NCBI GenBank assembly: GCA_948829205.1 | Contig: CAQLOA010000025.1 | Location: 1-13,529, forward strand | Length of the DNA stretch: 13,529 nucleotides | Origin: an uncultured Eggerthellaceae bacterium | Lineage (GTDB): Bacteria > Actinomycetota > Coriobacteriia > Coriobacteriales > Eggerthellaceae | Direction: 5' to 3' | Shown here: positions 4,990-12,367 of the stretch, in pieces | Layout: every line of letters starts with the position of its first letter | How positions within the stretch are numbered: position 1 is the first letter of the stretch | Position numbers and translations under genes: made by a program | Notes under the pieces: generated by a model | What the model saw: the letters and a program-made list of their open reading frames with translations, nothing else | The model's database searches: none | What the model was told of the DNA's origin: nothing

Positions 4990-7693
4990 GTCGGCCTCCC
5001 ATGAACCTTCTGCGCCCCATGAACAGCGCAGCACCAGCCGCCGCCCCAGCCGCAACCATCGCAGGCGATGCAGGCGTGGCGGCCACCCGTCCTTCCCCTG
5101 TCTTGTAGTAGCCCTTGCCGGATGGCACGCTTCCTATGGAAACGGTCTGCGCCTCGTCGTCCAGGTCGGCGTGCTCGGCGACGTCCTCCCCGTCCTTGGA
5201 CAGGAACTCGAAGACGACCAGCTCGGTGCCTGGGCCGATGGATGTGGAGTCGAAGGCGAACTGGAGCTGCACCGACCCAGACGCCGACTCGGGCACGAAC
5301 GACTTCTCTGCCGCGACCGGCCTTCCGCCTGCATAAACCTGGCTTCCATCGGCCTTGTTGACCAGCGTTCCGGTCATGACGTACTCGGCCCCGGCCACAA
5401 GCCCACCGTAGGACACGGTGTCCGTCACGGCCGAGTCCAGGGAGGGAAGCAGCGTGTGGTCGCCGTCTGCCGCATCGGTGGCTTCCGTGCGAAGCGACGG
5501 CTGCTCCACCTCGAAGGCCTGCATCTCGTTGGAGGGGTCGGCATGCGTCGCCGTGACCTTCCCGTCGCTGGTCAGCAGGTCGAAGATCACATAGCCGCCC
5601 TCCATGGCGCTGGCATCCATGTCGTAGTCCAGCGCGGCGGTCATGTCGGGACGCGTCGCAGTCACCTCCATCGACGCAAGGACGATCTTCGAGGAGACGT
5701 CCGCGTTCTCGTCCATGTACGCCCTTATCGCGTCCATGTCGATGGCTGCGTCCCCGGGTATCTCGTAGGATGCGCCCCGTTCTGTCTCCGCTTCGACGGC
5801 GCCTAGCATTTCAAGCAGCCCGTTCCAGTAGCTTCGCACGGCCTCCTGATCGACGTCGCGTTGCGTGACGCATTCGGCCGAAGCGTTGTAGGCATCCATG
5901 TCCTCAGAACCGCCTGCCTGCGTTCCTGGCACCGAGTCGCCGGCTTCTTCTTCAGGGTCCGAATCGGCGCCGCTCGTTGCGCCCCCGTCCACGGCTGCCA
6001 AGACCGGAAGCCCTGTCTGCAGGTCGACGACCGTGCCGTAGAGCTGGTAGGTCTTCCCCGGTGTGAGGTTCACCAGCTCCACTTCGTCCGTCACCGTCAC
6101 GCTCTGCCCGGCCGAGACGCTCTTGTCGCCGTCGTGCGCATCTCGCGCATACGTGGTCACATAGGGCGACTGCTCGTTCTTGTCGGCCACGGTGCCCAGG
6201 TCCAGCACCACGCCGTCGCGCGACACGGCTATGCCTGGGAGCGTGACCAGCGCAAGCCCGGCGTTAACGGAGCACCGCAGCTCCCTTATCGTGTACGTGT
6301 CGTAGGGGAGCGCCCCGACGTCCTCGTTCGCGTCGGCCATGCTCCCGTCCCGGCGCTTGCCGAACCACACGCCCGCGTCTGGGTCCAGCAGGCCCTCGTC
6401 CACGGTCCCGTCGCCTCTCAGCGCCGCATCGCTCGCGTTCGTCTTCTTGCCGTGCGCGTTCCATGCCGAAGACGTGTCTATGCGGCCGTTCTCGTCCGTC
6501 ACCAGCACGTGCGACTCTCCCGTGGCGTCGCTCGTCAGCAGGAACGGGATGCTGCCCAGGCGCGCCATGTCGGCCTCGCGAACCTTCACCAGCGAGAGGT
6601 CTCCGCGCCTCACCTGCTCTGGGCTTGTGACGAACGCCTCGCCGTCCTCGCGGGCGACATCGCCCGACATGGTCGGCTGCTGCGTCCCTCCGGGCTGCTC
6701 GACGCGGATTACGTTGGCTTCATTCGAGACCAGGTACCCTTCCGAAGGCGCGGCTTCTCGTATCACGTACGTCCCCAGCGGGAAGACCGCATTGCCGTAG
6801 CCGTCGCGATAAAGGTTTCCCGACACCAGGCACGAATCGGGGTTCGAGAGGTCGATGACTCCCCGCGCGTCCGTTACGAACTCCCACTGCCGCGCGGGAG
6901 CGCCTGAAGCCTCGGCTTCGGCGGCGGTGCCGAACATTCCTTCATAGTGGGCGACCGTGTACCGGGCGCCCTCGAGGGAGGCCGAACCCAGCGCCTCGTT
7001 CAAGCCGGCGCGCCACTCCGATTCCGCGTCGTGCTTGGAAACCTTCGCAAGCGCGTCGCGCACCACCAGGTCGCATCCAAGCGTGGCGACGGGTTGGGTC
7101 GACCCGTTCAGCCACAGCGTCCCGTGCCCCTTGTACCTGGAGTGGCTCCTCGCCGCGAAGTCCCTTGCCTTGCGCATGAGGTCGTCCCTCACGGATGCGG
7201 TCACCTCGGCGAAGCTGCCGCCGTCCTCGGCTGCCACCACCACGAAGGACTGACCGGGTGAGAGTACCTCCCATATCAGCGTCTGGGCGATTATGATCCT
7301 GGCATTCTCCGACACCGGGTTGTCGGCGTAGACGCTTCTTGCGAAGTGTGCGCGCAACGCCATGTCCGTGACCTGGTCGGGAGTTGCCACTGCGCCTATG
7401 TCGGAGGACGTGACCTGCCCGGATTTGAAGTCGACGTTCGGGTCCATGCAGAAGGCCACTTCGCCGTCCACCCCCAGCACGCCTTCGTTGAAGTCGTGAA
7501 CGTACGTTCCGCCGTCATATTGCGACACCTGCCCAACGCCTTTGGCTATGCTGTGCGAGTTGGCGGTCTGCGCGAAGGCCTTCGATCCGCACGTTCCAGC
7601 GAACGAAAAAGGCTGAAGCGCCAGTGCTGCGGCAAGCAACGCCGCAAGCATGGCCTTTGTGGCTACGCGTCTTCCGATTCGGGTTGCAGTCAT
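4982..7693 (-). CDS. Thioester-domain, VaFE-repeat surface adhesin with sorting signal
   Basis: Predicted secreted, wall-anchored 903-residue protein. Residues 1-42 are a signal peptide: basic start, Leu/Ala-rich core, AFA cut region. Residues about 45-215 look like a thioester (TQXA) domain, with Cys82 in AFCMDP and Gln137 in AQTLIW predicted to form an internal thioester for covalent ligand attachment. SpaA/CnaB-like regions follow at about 216-333 (REAAPSEGY) and 362-505 (ALPYDTYTIREL). Two VaFE-type modules follow at about 510-731 and 732-855; the second shows VVFEFLSKDG, AEHADLDDEAQTV. The tail is YYKTGEG (862-868), a hydrophobic stretch and RRRFMGGRRA, a sorting signal without LPxTG. 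ATG 7693 is chosen because AGGAGGG lies 7 nt upstream (7701-7707). Domain families are recognised by eye. Confidence 0.9.
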   Translation of the reverse strand: MTATRIGRRVATKAMLAALLAAALALQPFSFAGTCGSKAFAQTANSHSIAKGVGQVSQYDGGTYVHDFNEGVLGVDGEVAFCMDPNVDFKSGQVTSSDIGAVATPDQVTDMALRAHFARSVYADNPVSENARIIIAQTLIWEVLSPGQSFVVVAAEDGGSFAEVTASVRDDLMRKARDFAARSHSRYKGHGTLWLNGSTQPVATLGCDLVVRDALAKVSKHDAESEWRAGLNEALGSASLEGARYTVAHYEGMFGTAAEAEASGAPARQWEFVTDARGVIDLSNPDSCLVSGNLYRDGYGNAVFPLGTYVIREAAPSEGYLVSNEANVIRVEQPGGTQQPTMSGDVAREDGEAFVTSPEQVRRGDLSLVKVREADMARLGSIPFLLTSDATGESHVLVTDENGRIDTSSAWNAHGKKTNASDAALRGDGTVDEGLLDPDAGVWFGKRRDGSMADANEDVGALPYDTYTIRELRCSVNAGLALVTLPGIAVSRDGVVLDLGTVADKNEQSPYVTTYARDAHDGDKSVSAGQSVTVTDEVELVNLTPGKTYQLYGTVVDLQTGLPVLAAVDGGATSGADSDPEEEAGDSVPGTQAGGSEDMDAYNASAECVTQRDVDQEAVRSYWNGLLEMLGAVEAETERGASYEIPGDAAIDMDAIRAYMDENADVSSKIVLASMEVTATRPDMTAALDYDMDASAMEGGYVIFDLLTSDGKVTATHADPSNEMQAFEVEQPSLRTEATDAADGDHTLLPSLDSAVTDTVSYGGLVAGAEYVMTGTLVNKADGSQVYAGGRPVAAEKSFVPESASGSVQLQFAFDSTSIGPGTELVVFEFLSKDGEDVAEHADLDDEAQTVSIGSVPSGKGYYKTGEGRVAATPASPAMVAAGAAAGAALFMGRRRFMGGRRA

Positions 7694-8021
7694 GGAATCG
7701 CCCTCCTGTCCACTTTTCGGTTCGGCCATGCCATGACTTTAGCCGCGCCGTTCGAAACGCCGGTTACAGGACGCTTGCGCCTTTCCTATGCCCCGGCGCC
7801 TTCCGGGCCTTCTCCGGCCTTGCGCCGGTTCGAATGTTTTTGTGCAATCTGGCGCGTGGGGCTTCCATATGTCTTGCCCAACGCAGATAATCTTTTCGAA
7901 CAACACCGCGCACAGCTGGACGCGAACCATCGGGAAGCCGAAGCCGTTTCGACGTCGGACTTCCTTTCGAATGGCACGGAACTTTCCCCCGGCTTGCGCC
8001 AAACGCGAAACGAGACGACCT
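7694..8021. promoter_or_regulatory. Divergent intergenic region between adhesin and rseP
   Basis: This 328-nt gap separates the leftward adhesin gene from rightward rseP, so it should hold promoters for both. I see the adhesin ribosome binding site at 7701-7707 and a GC-rich inverted repeat CCGGCGC/GCGCCGG (7793-7799 with 7822-7828) that would lie in the adhesin mRNA leader. A GATAAT (7886-7891) is a candidate -10 box for rseP, but no convincing -35 box accompanies it. No good -10/-35 pair was found for the adhesin. A rightward open frame across this gap continues into rseP but does not look like a natural N-terminal extension. No RNA gene was recognised. Confidence 0.4.
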
Positions 8022-9128
8022 ATGGACATCCTGTACACCGTGTTCTGCGCCGTCGTGGTGATCGGCTTTCTCGTCCTCATCCACGAGGGCGGCCATTACC
8101 TTGCCGCGCGCGCCTTCAAGGTGCGCGTCACCGAGTTCATGATCGGGCTGCCCGGTCCCAACATCGGCTTCACGAGAAACGGCACGAAGTTCGGCCTCAC
8201 TGCCGTTCCGCTCGGTGGATACGCGCGCGTCTGCGGGATGGAGACGGGGGCGATGTCGCCGCACCTGCAGCCGGTGCTGGCATCGGTGTACGACCGTGGG
8301 ACGGCCACCATGGAGGAGGTCGCCTGCGACTGCGGCATCTCCGACGAGGAAGCCTACGACGCGCTCGAGGAGCTTGTGGAGTGGGGAAGCGTCACCGCGC
8401 CCAAGCGCTCCGACGAGTTCAACACCTACCGCACGCCTGCGCACGATCCCTCCTCGAAAGAACGCAGGTTCGCCGCCCGCCACTGTCAGCCTGCCCCCAT
8501 GCCGGCCGCCGAGGGCGCGCCCAGGCCCGTGTCCGACCCGAAGGCGTTCTTCGAGTCGGAGTACTCGCAGCAGTACCGGTCGCTTTCATTCTGGAAGCGC
8601 TCGGTGATCGTGCTTGCAGGAATCGCGGTGAACCTGCTGTTCGCGATGCTGGCGTTCGTCGTCATCTACTCCGTCGTCGGCATCGACTACACGAACCCTC
8701 AGACGGGCGAGACGATGCACTACAACGCCACCCCGATCCAGTCCATCCAGGTCGGGTTCTCCTACATCGCCGTCGTGTTCCAGGCCATACTCGGCCTGTT
8801 CAACCCCGAGACGGCGGCGCAGACGGTTTCCGATTCCACCAGCATCGTCGGGATCGCGGTGATGTCGGCCGACTTCTTCGCGCAGGGATTCGTGGACGCG
8901 CTGTTCTTCATGGCCGCAATATCGGTGTCGCTGGGGCTGATGAACCTGCTGCCAATCCCGCCGCTGGACGGCGGACGCTTCCTCGTCGAGGTCATCCAGA
9001 AGGTCACGCGGCGCGACGTGCCCATGAAGGTGATGGGCTACGTCAGCATGGCGGGCATGGCGCTGTTCCTGTGCTTCTTCGTGTTCATGCTGAACCAGGA
9101 CATCCAGCGGTTCATCATCGGTGGATAG
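8022..9128 (+). CDS. rseP: RseP-like site-2 (M50) intramembrane metalloprotease
   Basis: Membrane zinc protease of the site-2 family, which in relatives releases anti-sigma factors or clears signal peptides. The 368-residue product has TM1 with zinc motif HEGGH (His21, Glu22, His25), a membrane-associated GGYAR loop near 65-69, TM2 near 194-218 (family G..N seen as AGIAVN), and TM3-TM4 with NLLPIPPLDGGR (Asp316). Two oddities stand out. Only about 50 residues separate TM2 from the TM3 region, too few for the usual PDZ domain. And about 110 residues between the GGYAR loop and TM2 include a winged-helix-like stretch at 80-128. ATG 8022 gives normal spacing to HEGGH but has no clear Shine-Dalgarno site. 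dxr-rseP-ispG is the usual order, here interrupted by the surface module. Confidence 0.9.
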   Translation: MDILYTVFCAVVVIGFLVLIHEGGHYLAARAFKVRVTEFMIGLPGPNIGFTRNGTKFGLTAVPLGGYARVCGMETGAMSPHLQPVLASVYDRGTATMEEVACDCGISDEEAYDALEELVEWGSVTAPKRSDEFNTYRTPAHDPSSKERRFAARHCQPAPMPAAEGAPRPVSDPKAFFESEYSQQYRSLSFWKRSVIVLAGIAVNLLFAMLAFVVIYSVVGIDYTNPQTGETMHYNATPIQSIQVGFSYIAVVFQAILGLFNPETAAQTVSDSTSIVGIAVMSADFFAQGFVDALFFMAAISVSLGLMNLLPIPPLDGGRFLVEVIQKVTRRDVPMKVMGYVSMAGMALFLCFFVFMLNQDIQRFIIGG

Positions 9129-9296
9129 CGGGAGCCTCCGTGGCGAATCCGCTTGCGAGGCTGCGATGCGGGTTTTGGCGGAGACGGGGTTCGAGGACTG
9201 TCTGAGGCGTCGCTTCGCGGCGCCGAGTTCCGCAGAACCTCCGTCAAAACCCGCACCGTGGGAGCCGAGCCCTGCGGGGAGCGCGGAGGCTTTCGC
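9128..9296 (-). repeat. Palindromic intergenic repeat, copy B (reverse orientation)
   Basis: Reverse-complement copy of the 4064-4232 element, about 92% identical and without gaps. Inner arms 9170-9183 and 9239-9252 pair at 13 of 14 positions and are 55 nt apart, exactly as in copy A. The terminal arms are more degenerate than in copy A. The element begins at the last base of the rseP stop codon and ends about 60 nt before ispG. A frame open in both copies (starting MRVLAETGFEDCLRRR) differs mostly by amino-acid-changing substitutions, so it is probably not a real gene. Likely roles are an rseP 3'-end structure or a REP/MITE-like insertion. Confidence 0.9.
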
Positions 9297-9341
9297 TTCT
9301 CTCAAGTTGGCCGAGGCACGGCACGAAAGCGGCACCCATAG

Positions 9342-9347
9342 TACAAT
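9342..9347 (+). promoter_or_regulatory. Candidate -10 box (TACAAT) just upstream of ispG
   Basis: TACAAT matches five of six positions of the TATAAT consensus and ends 9 nt before the ispG ATG. If used, the RNA would start near 9354, giving an almost leaderless ispG transcript. No good -35 hexamer is seen 16-18 nt upstream. It lies just outside repeat copy B, consistent with ispG having its own promoter after the repeat. Confidence 0.4.
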
Positions 9348-9356
9348 GAGGCCATC

Positions 9357-10412
9357 ATGAGCAATCGGAACACACACCAGGTGAAGGTAGGCAAGGTGCC
9401 CATGGGCGGGGGAGCCCCCGTCGTGGTGCAGTCCATGCTGAACGCGCCGGCCGACGACGTGGAGGCCAACCTCGACCAGGTGGCCCGTCTCGCCGAGGCC
9501 GGCTGCGAGGTGGTGCGCATGGCGATCCCCTCGCAGGGCGACCTGCGCGCCTTCGAGCAGGTGTGCGTGCGTTCGCCGCTGCCTGTCGTGGCCGACGTGC
9601 ACTTCGACGCACGCATAGCCATGGAGGCCGCATGGCGCGGCGCGGCCAAACTCCGTATAAACCCTGGCAACATCGGAGGCCTTCAGAAGGCCGACATGGT
9701 CATAGACGCCGCGCGCGGCGCGGGGATCCCCGTGCGCATAGGCGTGAACGCGGGGTCCCTCGACAAGGACATGGCGGCGCGCGACGACCTGACGCCTGCC
9801 CAGAAGCTCGTCGAGTCGGCCTGCGCCTACGTTCGCCACTTCGTCGGCGAGCGCGGGTTCCGCGACATCGTCGTCTCCGCGAAGGCTCACGACGTCCCCC
9901 AGACGGTCGAGACCTACCGCCTTCTGGCGCAGGCCATGCCCGACGTGCCCCTGCACATCGGCGTCACCGAGGCGGGCACCGCCATGCAGGGAATGATCAA
10001 GTCGGCGGCAGGGCTCGGCATACTTCTGGACGAGGGCATAGGCGACACGTTGCGCATATCCCTCACCGACGACCCCGTCCTGGAAGTGCGCGCGGCGTGG
10101 CAGCTGCTTTCGGCGCTGGGCCTTCGGCGGCGCGGTCCCGAGATAATAAGCTGCCCCACCTGCGGACGCTGCCAAGTGGACCTGATTCCCATAGCCAAGC
10201 AGGTGGAACAGCGCCTCGCGTCGGTCGAGAAGCCGATCAAGGTGGCCGTTATGGGCTGCGTGGTGAACGGGCCGGGCGAAGCCAAGGACGCCGACGTCGG
10301 CATCGCCTCGGGCGACGGCGTGGGCGCGCTCTTCCGTAATGGTAGAATCGTGAGGAAAGTCGACGAGGCCGACATGGTCGAGGCCTTGATGGAGGAAATC
10401 GAGTCGCTGTGA
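9357..10412 (+). CDS. ispG: 4-hydroxy-3-methylbut-2-enyl diphosphate synthase (flavodoxin)
   Basis: Iron-sulfur enzyme (GcpE) that reductively opens the cyclic diphosphate MEcPP to HMBPP, the penultimate step of the MEP pathway. The 351-residue product is the short bacterial form. Seen: VVVQSMLNAPADDVEANLDQ near the N-terminus, VADVHFDARIA, LRINPGNIG at 99-107, HIGVTEAGT, and the cluster ligands Cys266 and Cys269 in CPTCGRC plus Cys301 in MGCVVNGPGEA, with Glu308. The spacing of these residues matches the E. coli enzyme as I remember it (offset of 4). The ATG has only a weak GAGG 5 nt upstream. Gene order after rseP is conventional, but here it is separated from rseP by repeat copy B and a candidate promoter. 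Confidence 0.97.
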   Translation: MSNRNTHQVKVGKVPMGGGAPVVVQSMLNAPADDVEANLDQVARLAEAGCEVVRMAIPSQGDLRAFEQVCVRSPLPVVADVHFDARIAMEAAWRGAAKLRINPGNIGGLQKADMVIDAARGAGIPVRIGVNAGSLDKDMAARDDLTPAQKLVESACAYVRHFVGERGFRDIVVSAKAHDVPQTVETYRLLAQAMPDVPLHIGVTEAGTAMQGMIKSAAGLGILLDEGIGDTLRISLTDDPVLEVRAAWQLLSALGLRRRGPEIISCPTCGRCQVDLIPIAKQVEQRLASVEKPIKVAVMGCVVNGPGEAKDADVGIASGDGVGALFRNGRIVRKVDEADMVEALMEEIESL

Positions 10413-10461
10413 CGCAGGGGCCTGCGGGCCGAGTGCATGGCGTGCATTGGAGGGGAACCCT

Positions 10462-12216
10462 ATGAGCGAGATCATCAGACTGAGCCGCATGTACATGCCG
10501 ACGCTTCGCGACGTTCCGGCCGACGCCGACATCGCCAGCCACCAGCTGCTGCTGCGCGCCGCCATGATCCGCAAGACGGCCAGCGGCATCTACACCTTCC
10601 TGCCGCTGGGCTACAAGGTGCTCTCGAAGATCGAGAACATCGTCCGCCAGGAAATGGACGCCACGGGCGCGCTCGAGATCATGATGCCTGCGCTGCAGCC
10701 TTCCGAGCTTTGGCACGAGAGCGGCCGCTGGGACGACTACGGCCCCGAGCTCATGCGCCTTGTGGACAGGCACGACCACGGCTACTGCCTCGGGCCCACC
10801 CACGAGGAGCTGATCACCTCGCTGGTGAAGGGCGAGCTTCGCAGCTACAAGCAGCTGCCTGTCACGCTGTACCAGATCCAGGTGAAGTTCCGCGACGAGA
10901 TCCGCCCGCGCTTCGGGCTTCTGCGATCGCGCGAGTTCATCATGAAGGACGCCTACTCCTTCCACGACTCGCAGGAGTCGTTGCAGGAGACCTATGACGC
11001 CATGAGCGTCGCCTACGGGCGCATCTGCGACCGCTGCGGGCTCGAATGGCGCGCCGTCGAGGCCGATTCGGGCCAGATCGGCGGCAAGGTGACCTGCGAG
11101 TTCATGGCGCTTGCCGAGTCGGGCGAGGCCGAGCTGGTCTACTGCGACTGCGGATATTCGGCCAACACCGAGGCGGGCGAGTGCATCGCGAAGCCCACCG
11201 TGTACGAGTCGGGCGAGCTCGCGAAGATATCCACGCCCGGCATCCACACCATAGAGGAGCTCGCCGAGTTCCTGGGCATACCCGAGACCTCCACCGTGAA
11301 GGCGCTTTCGGGCAAGGATGCCGAAGGCGGCCTGTACGTGCTGTTCGTTCCCGGCGACCACGAGGTGAACGAGATAAAGGCCGCGCGCGCCGTGGAAGGC
11401 TTCGAGCTTCTCACCGACGAGGAGATGCTGGCGTTCGGGCTGCACAAGGGCTCGATGGGCCCGGTGAACCTGCCCGAGGGCGCCAAAGTGGTCGCCGACG
11501 TCTCGCTCAAAGACGTTCCCGAATGGGTCGTGGGGGCCAACGAGGAGGGATTCCACTTCGTCGGCGCCGCCCCGGGGCGCGACTTCGACGTGGACGTGTG
11601 GGCCGACCTCTGCGTTGTCAAGCCCGGCGACGTCTGCCCCGAGTGCGGCAAGCAGCTGAAGGGCGCCCGCGGCATCGAGGTGAGCCAGGTGTTCCAGCTG
11701 GGCGACAAGTACTCCAAGAGCATGGGAGCCACCTACCTCGACCAGAACGGCAAGGAGCAGCCGTTCATCATGGGATGCTACGGCGTGGGCGTCACGCGCA
11801 CGCTGGCGGCCGTGGTCGAGCAGCACAGCGACGAGGCGGGCATCAAGTGGCCTGCTGGAATCGCACCGGCTCACGTGTGCATCATCCCGCTGAACGTCGG
11901 CGACGACTTGGTGCAGCCTGCCGCCGAGCGCTTGGCCGAAAGCCTCGTCGAGTTCGGCTTCGACGTGGCGATCGACGACCGCAAGGAACGCCCCGGCGTG
12001 AAGTTCGCCGACGCCGACCTCATCGGATGGCCGCTTCAGATCGTCATAGGCAAGCGCGGCCTGGAGGAAGGCACCATCGAGCTTCGCCGCCGCCGCACGG
12101 GCGAGAAGCGCGACATGGAGCTGAGCGTGGCCACCGAGCTGTTCTCGTTCGCGAAGAAGCATCTCATGAACCGCGAGCACGGCGACATCGCGATGTTCGA
12201 GGGCCTGTTCTCGTAA
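10462..12216 (+). CDS. proS: Prolyl-tRNA synthetase, bacterial type with editing domain
   Basis: Class II aminoacyl-tRNA synthetase that charges tRNA-Pro in the cytosol. The 584-residue product has motif 1 and its proline-pocket region (residues 45-115, GPTHEEL), motif 2 at about 143-168 (FRDEIRPRFGLLRSREFIMKDAYSFH), an inserted editing domain at about 225-405 with the conserved Lys in STVKAL (Lys279), motif 3 at 438-450 (GCYGVGVTRTL), and a C-terminal anticodon-binding domain. Cys pairs occur around the insertion (CDRC 189-192, CDC 228-230, CPEC 392-395) and could bind metal, though this was not verified. ATG 10462 has GGAGGGG at 10449-10455 with 6-nt spacing. It follows ispG by 49 nt, containing only a weak 5-bp hairpin, so co-transcription with ispG is likely. 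Confidence 0.97.
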   Translation: MSEIIRLSRMYMPTLRDVPADADIASHQLLLRAAMIRKTASGIYTFLPLGYKVLSKIENIVRQEMDATGALEIMMPALQPSELWHESGRWDDYGPELMRLVDRHDHGYCLGPTHEELITSLVKGELRSYKQLPVTLYQIQVKFRDEIRPRFGLLRSREFIMKDAYSFHDSQESLQETYDAMSVAYGRICDRCGLEWRAVEADSGQIGGKVTCEFMALAESGEAELVYCDCGYSANTEAGECIAKPTVYESGELAKISTPGIHTIEELAEFLGIPETSTVKALSGKDAEGGLYVLFVPGDHEVNEIKAARAVEGFELLTDEEMLAFGLHKGSMGPVNLPEGAKVVADVSLKDVPEWVVGANEEGFHFVGAAPGRDFDVDVWADLCVVKPGDVCPECGKQLKGARGIEVSQVFQLGDKYSKSMGATYLDQNGKEQPFIMGCYGVGVTRTLAAVVEQHSDEAGIKWPAGIAPAHVCIIPLNVGDDLVQPAAERLAESLVEFGFDVAIDDRKERPGVKFADADLIGWPLQIVIGKRGLEEGTIELRRRRTGEKRDMELSVATELFSFAKKHLMNREHGDIAMFEGLFS

Positions 12217-12287
12217 GGGGCGATCCCTGCGGGCGGAAGCGAGCTCTGCCTCTACGCCGACCGGCGCGCAAAACGCTTCAGTAACAT

Positions 12288-12315
12288 CACCCCGGCGCAG
12301 CACGTCGGGGTGTTT
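12288..12315 (+). terminator. Probable terminator after proS
   Basis: CACCCCG (12288-12294) pairs perfectly with CGGGGTG (12306-12312) across an 11-nt loop and is followed by TTT and a T-rich run. It sits 71 nt after the proS stop and before the phasin-like gene, the expected place for proS transcripts to end. The U-tract is short, so strength is uncertain. Confidence 0.55.
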
Positions 12316-12367
12316 CATTGGTGCAACATGGATGCATGCATGAAGACCGAGTCAACAGGAGGGCGTC

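Noticed and set aside
7822..7841. GC stem ending at 7828 followed by TTTTT as a rightward terminator
   Set aside because: The T-run starts 8 nt after the stem, and no rightward gene ends upstream, since the adhesin runs the other way.
7346..9205. Rightward 619-codon open frame from inside the adhesin across the intergenic gap into rseP
   Set aside because: It is antisense to the adhesin and out of frame with rseP, with an arginine-rich, domain-free translation.
9166..9360. Possible small gene inside the repeat (translation beginning MRVLAETGFEDCLRRR, open in both copies)
   Set aside because: Most differences between the copies change amino acids (including Phe versus Glu at the flipped loop), and no ribosome binding site is conserved. 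The conservation fits DNA/RNA structure, not protein.
10413..10426. Hairpin CGCAG-GGGC-CTGCG right after ispG as a terminator
   Set aside because: The stem is only 5 bp with no T-run after it. The proS ribosome binding site follows closely, so read-through is more likely.
8586..10589. Long leftward open frame opposite rseP, repeat B and ispG
   Set aside because: It crosses two conserved genes and a non-coding repeat with no homology-like content; it is open because of GC bias only.
10249..12318. 689-codon leftward open frame opposite proS
   Set aside because: It mirrors proS codons (abundant Leu, His, Val, Arg), has no domain motifs and no ribosome binding site; a shadow of a well-supported gene.
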